From NCBI RefSeq assembly GCF_001279775.1, contig NZ_LGDG01000054.1, positions 1 through 9,438 of the forward strand: a stretch of 9,438 nt of DNA. Direction: 5' to 3'. The notes beneath the pieces were generated by a model. The model did no database searches. It had not been told where the DNA came from and saw only the letters and a program-made list of their open reading frames with translations. The stretch comes from Streptomyces sp. MMG1533. GTDB lineage: Bacteria > Actinomycetota > Actinomycetes > Streptomycetales > Streptomycetaceae. A program made the position numbers and the translations under genes. Shown here in pieces: positions 6,801 to 9,438 of this stretch (positions are counted from its first letter, which is position 1; each line of letters starts with the position of its first letter).

Positions 6801-7349
6801 TCAGTTCACCAGGGCGCAATGGCGAGCTTCTCGGACGATGCGATCGGCGGTCTCCTCGGGAGTGAGGGACGCGGTGTCGAACCACCAGCCGACATCGCCG
6901 AGCTCGCGCTTCATGTCGGCATCGAGATCTTCATAGCCGTCGAAGTCGAACCGCTCCCGGGGATCACGGATGGTGTTGCGGTACTGGCACACCTCGATGC
7001 CCGGTGCGAGAACGACGAACAAGACCTGTCGAGCCGGGAGGAGATCGAGGAAGAAGTCCAGCTTCTCACGCGAGGGGATCATCGCATCGATCAGCGGCGT
7101 GAAGTCGGCGTCGGCGAAGTTGTTCGCCAGCGCGCACAGATTGCGGTGCAACAGCTCCACTTGCCGCGCCGCTTCATCGGCGGGCTCGCCCAGGGCCCAG
7201 ACGAAACCGCTGACGATCAGTCTGTTGAGCTCATCGCCATCAAGCCGAGCGGAACGCGGCAGCCGCTCGGCGACGAGCCTGGTCACCGTCGACTTCCCAG
7301 CCCCGGGCATCCCCGTCACGATCAGGCAGTCCGGCCTCTCAGCAGTCAT
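6801..7349 (-). CDS. P-loop kinase / ATPase of the small phosphotransferase type
   Basis: This predicts a 182-aa cytosolic NTP-binding protein. The Walker A loop GMPGAGKST (residues 13-21) is followed by RLDGDELNRL (~35-44), a typical nucleoside/zeta-type kinase layout in which an Asp near the second strand contacts the acceptor. FTPLIDAMIPSREKLDFF (~83-100) and VLFVVLAPGIEVCQYRN (~109-125) are the later core strands, followed by an Arg/Asp-rich lid (RDPRERFDFDGYED). The fold fits the AAA_33 group with chloramphenicol phosphotransferase-like and zeta-toxin-like proteins; no substrate can be assigned. The start is ATG 7349, with an overlapping in-frame GTG at 7352. No Shine-Dalgarno sequence precedes either, so the message may be leaderless or poorly translated. 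The start lies about 40 bp from IS630 debris running the other way, so the original upstream region was probably lost. Confidence 0.72.
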   Translation of the reverse strand: MTAERPDCLIVTGMPGAGKSTVTRLVAERLPRSARLDGDELNRLIVSGFVWALGEPADEAARQVELLHRNLCALANNFADADFTPLIDAMIPSREKLDFFLDLLPARQVLFVVLAPGIEVCQYRNTIRDPRERFDFDGYEDLDADMKRELGDVGWWFDTASLTPEETADRIVREARHCALVN

Positions 7350-7389
7350 CACGCCGGCAATCGTGTCAGCGTGCCCGGTCGTCGACAAT

Positions 7390-7735
7390 CGCATGTTCAA
7401 GCGCGACTTCATCGCGCTGATCGACGGCACCCACCAGCTCGCCAAGGCACCGATCGTGCTGGTGTGGGACCGCCTGAACACCCACGTCTCCCACGCCATG
7501 CGTGAGCTGATCGCCGAGCGTGAATGGCCTGACAGTGTTCCTGCTACCCGCCTCTCGCCTACCCGCCCGACCTCAACCCCGTCGAGGGGGTATGGGCGCA
7601 CGTCAAACGCAACCTGGCCAACCTCGCCGTCGTAGCCCTTGACCGCCTGGAAACGCTCGTCCGCGATCGGCCCAAACGCCTCCAGTACCGGCCAGACACC
7701 CTCAACGGCTCCACAACAGGAACCGGCCTCGCCAT
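7390..7735 (+). pseudogene. 3' fragment of an IS630-family transposase with frameshifts
   Basis: The DDE_3-type core is recognisable in three frames. RMFKRDFIALIDGTH and APIVLVWDRLNTHVSHAM carry the second catalytic Asp. After an extra base near 7528 comes LTVFLLP; then after another shift between 7552 and 7560, AYPPDLNPVEGVWAHVKR carries the catalytic Glu. LANLAVVALDRLETLVR and RLQYRPDTL follow as in complete relatives. The N-terminal half, including the helix-turn-helix and first Asp, is missing. A repeated CTACCCGCC (7544-7552 and 7559-7567) marks the damaged spot. No terminal repeat could be identified. The copy is dead. Confidence 0.82.
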
Positions 7736-7794
7736 CGATATCCCCTGCAACTCCCTGACCAGCCGAAGTCGCATAGTGCTGTGCAGTCCGCCGG

Positions 7795-8587
7795 ATGGCC
7801 GGAGACGCTGATGCAGTGAATCAGGTTCAGGAGATCGTGGGGCTGGTCGACGGCGTGCTGGGCCAAGATGTCATCGACACCTACCTCCACGGCTCCTCCG
7901 TGCTCGGCGGACTCAGGCCGGCCAGCGACGTGGACGTGCTGGTCGTCTCCCGGCGGCGAATGGACGAGCAGGATCGACGGACACTCCTCGGTGGACTGCT
8001 CCGGATCTCCGGCCTCCGAAACAAGGTCCGCCCGGTCGAACTCACCGTGGTCGTCCAGTCCGAGGTCCGGCCGTGGCGGTACCCGCCGACCGGCGACTTC
8101 CTCTACGGCGAGTGGCTGCGTGCGGAGTACGAGGCCGGGGAGGTCCCCCAGCCGGAGCCGATGCCCGATCTGGCCCTGCTGATCACCATGACGCTGACCG
8201 GCGACCACCCCCCTCACCGGCCCGCGCCCGGCGCAGGTCCTCGACCCGGTCCCACAGACCGACCTGGTCCGGGCGAGCGTGGCGGGTATCCCCGGCCTGC
8301 TCGACGACCTGGACAGCGACACCCGCAACGTCCTGCTGACCTTCGCCCGCATCTGGACCACGCTCGCCACAGGCCAGATCAAGTCGAAGGACGCCGCCGC
8401 CGACTGGGCCCTCACCCAGCTCCCGCCCGAGCACCGCCCCGCCCTCGAACACGCCAGACAGCTCTATCTCAACCGCCCCTACTCCGAGGAGAGTTGGAAT
8501 GATGCATTGCAGGCGCAGGTGCGTCCGCATGTGGACCGCGTACTCGCTGAGATCGACCGACTGCGCGCCCGAAACCCGCGGATGTGA
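7795..8587 (+). pseudogene. aadA-like aminoglycoside adenylyltransferase split by a one-base frameshift
   Basis: With one C removed from the run at 8208-8213 this is a 263-aa protein, the usual AadA length. The N-terminal nucleotidyltransferase domain has YLHGSSVLGGLRPASDVDVL (metal-binding Asp45 and Asp47), PVELTVV with the likely catalytic-base Glu (~82), PWRYP and LYGEWLR. The C-terminal AadA-type domain lies in the next frame: LDPVPQTDLVRA, DTRNVLLTFARIWTTLATG, KSKDAAADWAL, EHARQLYLNR. Family members transfer AMP from ATP to spectinomycin and/or streptomycin. As read, translation leaves the true frame after residue ~138 and runs on to a stop near 8502. The start is ATG 7795; GTG 7816, eleven bases after GGAG, is an alternative. 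Sequencing error in the C run is possible, in which case the gene is intact. Substrate is not determined. Confidence 0.85.
8208..8213 (+). other. C6 run carrying the aadA-like frameshift
   Basis: Codons up to CAC (8206-8208) are in the N-terminal frame. One C too many then moves the rest out of phase: with five Cs the sequence reads D-H-P-L-T-G-P and joins the C-terminal domain exactly. Confidence 0.75.
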
Positions 8588-8829
8588 GGGCCGCTGCCTG
8601 AAGTCCCGGGTGTCAAACCTGACCCGGTGGTCCACCTGCGTCCTGCCGCGCCCTCCAGCAGGGAGTGAGCAGCTCGGCGGCGGCGAGGTTGCACACAGCA
8701 CGCGCTCAGGCTGGTCCAGTAACCACCGCAAGGCGCACCTCGGTCAGGCTCTCGGCCAGGCCGAGGCGGGCTGAACGCCACGCCAGGGGTGTCCCCTCGA
8801 CCCACCCTCGTCACCCTGAAGTGCCGAAC

Positions 8830-9006
8830 TCAGCAACCGATCGGCCCACAAGCCTCTTGCCACCGAAGAGATCCGAACGGGTCAGCCCGCAGCATCTCCG
8901 ACAACTGCTCCGCGTCGCCGGGCCACCTCGATTCGGGCGCGGCGGCATACAGGCGGATCGCCCCAGCAAGTCTCGCCCGCCCCTGCGGCGCGCACCCAAA
9001 GCCCAT
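8830..9006 (-). CDS. Possible hypothetical protein (58 aa or longer)
   Basis: The minus frame ending at the TGA at 8830 reads MGFGCAPQGRARLAGAIRLY, then AAAPESRWPGDAEQLSEMLR and DPFGSLRWQEACGPIGC. The frame is open up to about 9135, where a TAG stops it, so TTG or GTG starts further upstream are possible. Protein-like composition supports it; a weak GC3 bias, no ribosome site at ATG 9006 and no recognised family argue against it. It may be the tail of a broken gene. Confidence 0.3.
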   Translation of the reverse strand: MGFGCAPQGRARLAGAIRLYAAAPESRWPGDAEQLSEMLRADPFGSLRWQEACGPIGC

Positions 9007-9040
9007 GGGTCGTTCGCGATCCACGCGAAGCGGGTACCCG

Positions 9041-9064
9041 CCCTCCTGCCTGCCCTCCTGCCTG
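9041..9064. repeat. 12-bp tandem repeat CCCTCCTGCCTG x2
   Basis: Two exact adjacent copies, at 9041-9052 and 9053-9064. In the overlapping minus frame it codes RQEG repeated. It is probably a slippage duplication. Confidence 0.7.
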
Positions 9065-9156
9065 CGATCGCACCGCAGCACGGGGTCAGCGGGGCTTGCC
9101 TGCACCGCGAGCCTGAACAACCGTCGCCGCTACGTCCTGACCCGGACCTGACACCA

Positions 9157-9345
9157 CTACGAGTCGTCCTCCAGCGCGAAGCGCAGGTACCGCTCCGCAG
9201 AACGACGCACCGCAGCCGCCCCATCGGCAGTAACCACCCGTCCCCAGAACGCTCCATAGATGCGTTCGAAGGTGAAGGGTGCGACCAATGCGAGCGCGCG
9301 GCGGATGGTGCGCGGTCGCTCCGGAATGAAGTTGGGAATGCCGTT
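9157..9345 (-). pseudogene. C-terminal fragment of a gene cut by an IS200/IS605-type element, possibly MBL-fold hydrolase
   Basis: The minus frame just inside the insertion point reads NGIPNFIPERPRTIRRALAL, then VAPFTFERIYGAFWGRVV and AAAVRRSAERYLRFALEDDS to the TAG at 9157. G/C-rich third positions and the clean sequence show this was a real gene end. The pattern F-x-R-I-Y-G-A-F-W-x-R-V-V followed by a V-R-R-S-A-x-R-Y helix recalls the C-terminus of actinobacterial MBL-fold metallo-hydrolases; that name is from memory and moderate at best. All upstream codons are displaced by the element whose right end lies at 9347. The frame stays open into the element, so a fusion product is possible but unlikely to be functional. 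Confidence 0.55.
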
Positions 9346-9346
9346 C

Positions 9347-9438
9347 TTGACCTCCTCCCCCTCGTTAACGAGGGGGATTCCTACGGCTCGCGCCGTGGGG
9401 TTTTCTGCTTCATCGCCGACCGCCTGCCCGGAGAACTC
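9347..9438 (-). mobile_element. Right end of an IS200/IS605-family element (continues beyond the window)
   Basis: Read on the minus strand, the sequence has the layout of an IS200/IS605 right end: a tnpB stop codon, GGAATC, a perfect hairpin, then GGAGGTCAA. TCAA is the right-end cleavage tetranucleotide known from IS608, placing the junction at 9347/9346. There are no terminal inverted repeats or target duplications, as expected. The left end and most of the element lie to the right of the window. Confidence 0.68.
9347..9438 (-). ncRNA. Probable 3' scaffold of a TnpB-associated omega RNA (partial)
   Basis: Two hairpins lie back to back: ACGGC-GCGA-GCCGT (9383-9396, a GNRA tetraloop) and the palindrome CCCCCTCGTTAACGAGGGGG (9357-9376). 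They precede the TCAA end at 9347. In IS200/IS605 elements the tnpB 3' end and right end are transcribed as omega RNA, with the guide taken from the flanking DNA. The guide here would start GAACGGCATTCCCAAC (minus strand from 9346 downward). Confidence 0.5.
9381..9438 (-). CDS. tnpB: C-terminus of TnpB (IS605 OrfB) (partial)
   Basis: The minus frame reads SSPGRRSAMKQKTPRREP and stops at the TAG at 9381-9383, exactly where the omega-RNA hairpins begin. A basic, unstructured tail with an A-M/V-K-Q element is, from memory, common at the end of Streptomyces TnpB proteins. The RuvC and zinc-finger domains would lie outside the window, so only context supports the call. A second open minus frame here, in phase with the cut gene, has no stop. 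Confidence 0.5.
   Translation of the reverse strand, partial: SSPGRRSAMKQKTPRREP

Larger units (their letters stand above)
8588..9156. other. Region after the aadA-like gene with no secure gene
   Basis: From 8588 to about 8829 I recognise nothing on either strand. From 8830 to 9135 there is an open minus-strand frame described separately. A 12-base tandem repeat sits at 9041-9064. The stretch may be decayed coding DNA. Confidence 0.45.

Noticed and set aside
7736..7794. Search for the IS630 right terminal repeat before the aadA-like gene
   Set aside because: No sequence pairing with a left end or flanked by TA duplication could be identified; the left half of the element is missing.
8606..8627. 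Short inverted repeat CCGGGT...ACCCGG after the aadA-like gene
   Set aside because: Only six base pairs around a 10-base loop; this is expected often by chance at this GC content.
1..9438. tRNA, rRNA, CRISPR arrays, riboswitches and phage-type attachment sites
   Set aside because: No cloverleaf, regularly spaced repeats or recognisable aptamer was seen on reading both strands.

Overview
The window is high-GC DNA with strongly G/C-biased third codon positions and protein families typical of Streptomyces or a close relative. These include a lamin-tail secreted protein with a Sec signal, an NB-ARC/TPR STAND protein, and IS5 (IS427-like), IS21, IS630 and IS200/IS605 sequences. It reads as an accessory region: single genes separated by insertion sequences and their debris. 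No housekeeping operon, rRNA, tRNA or CRISPR array was seen.

Layout, left to right. (1) Bases 1-32 look like the tail of a rightward gene, followed by a perfect 15-bp hairpin (37-70). (2) Bases 96-1574 are a whole IS5-family element. It has 26-bp terminal inverted repeats matching at 25 of 26 positions and a TA duplication on each side. It holds a transposase with one possibly programmed -1 shift and one real lesion, and, facing it tail to tail, a complete GNAT acetyltransferase gene as passenger cargo. (3) Bases 1828-3846 (minus) encode a 672-aa STAND protein: two membrane helices, NB-ARC ATPase, winged helix and about five TPRs. Upstream in the same direction (4143-4781) is a small aminoglycoside-nucleotidyltransferase-like protein. 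(4) Bases 4782-5604 are mostly non-coding, ending in a very stable 16-bp hairpin that is the likely terminator of a secreted lamin-tail-domain protein (5605-6159, minus) with a His/Asp/Arg-rich repeat tail.

(5) Bases 6480-8587 form a mosaic: the 3' third of an IS21 istB gene, a P-loop kinase gene on the opposite strand, the 3' part of an IS630-family transposase with several frameshifts, and an aadA-like aminoglycoside adenylyltransferase split by one extra C in a C6 run. (6) The right end (9157-9438, minus) holds the last ~60 codons of a gene, probably an MBL-fold hydrolase. It is cut by the right end of an IS200/IS605-type element, of which the tnpB tail, two omega-RNA-like hairpins and a TCAA end are visible.

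How the genes relate. No multi-gene pathway is evident. The recurring theme is orphan small-molecule-modifying enzymes (GNAT, two nucleotidyltransferases, a small kinase), three of them inside or directly beside IS sequence, plus one putative STAND sensor protein. The most notable points are the passenger-carrying IS5 element, the omega-RNA/guide junction at the right edge, and the two-TM NB-ARC-TPR protein. Family names come from motif recognition by eye; no database search was run.
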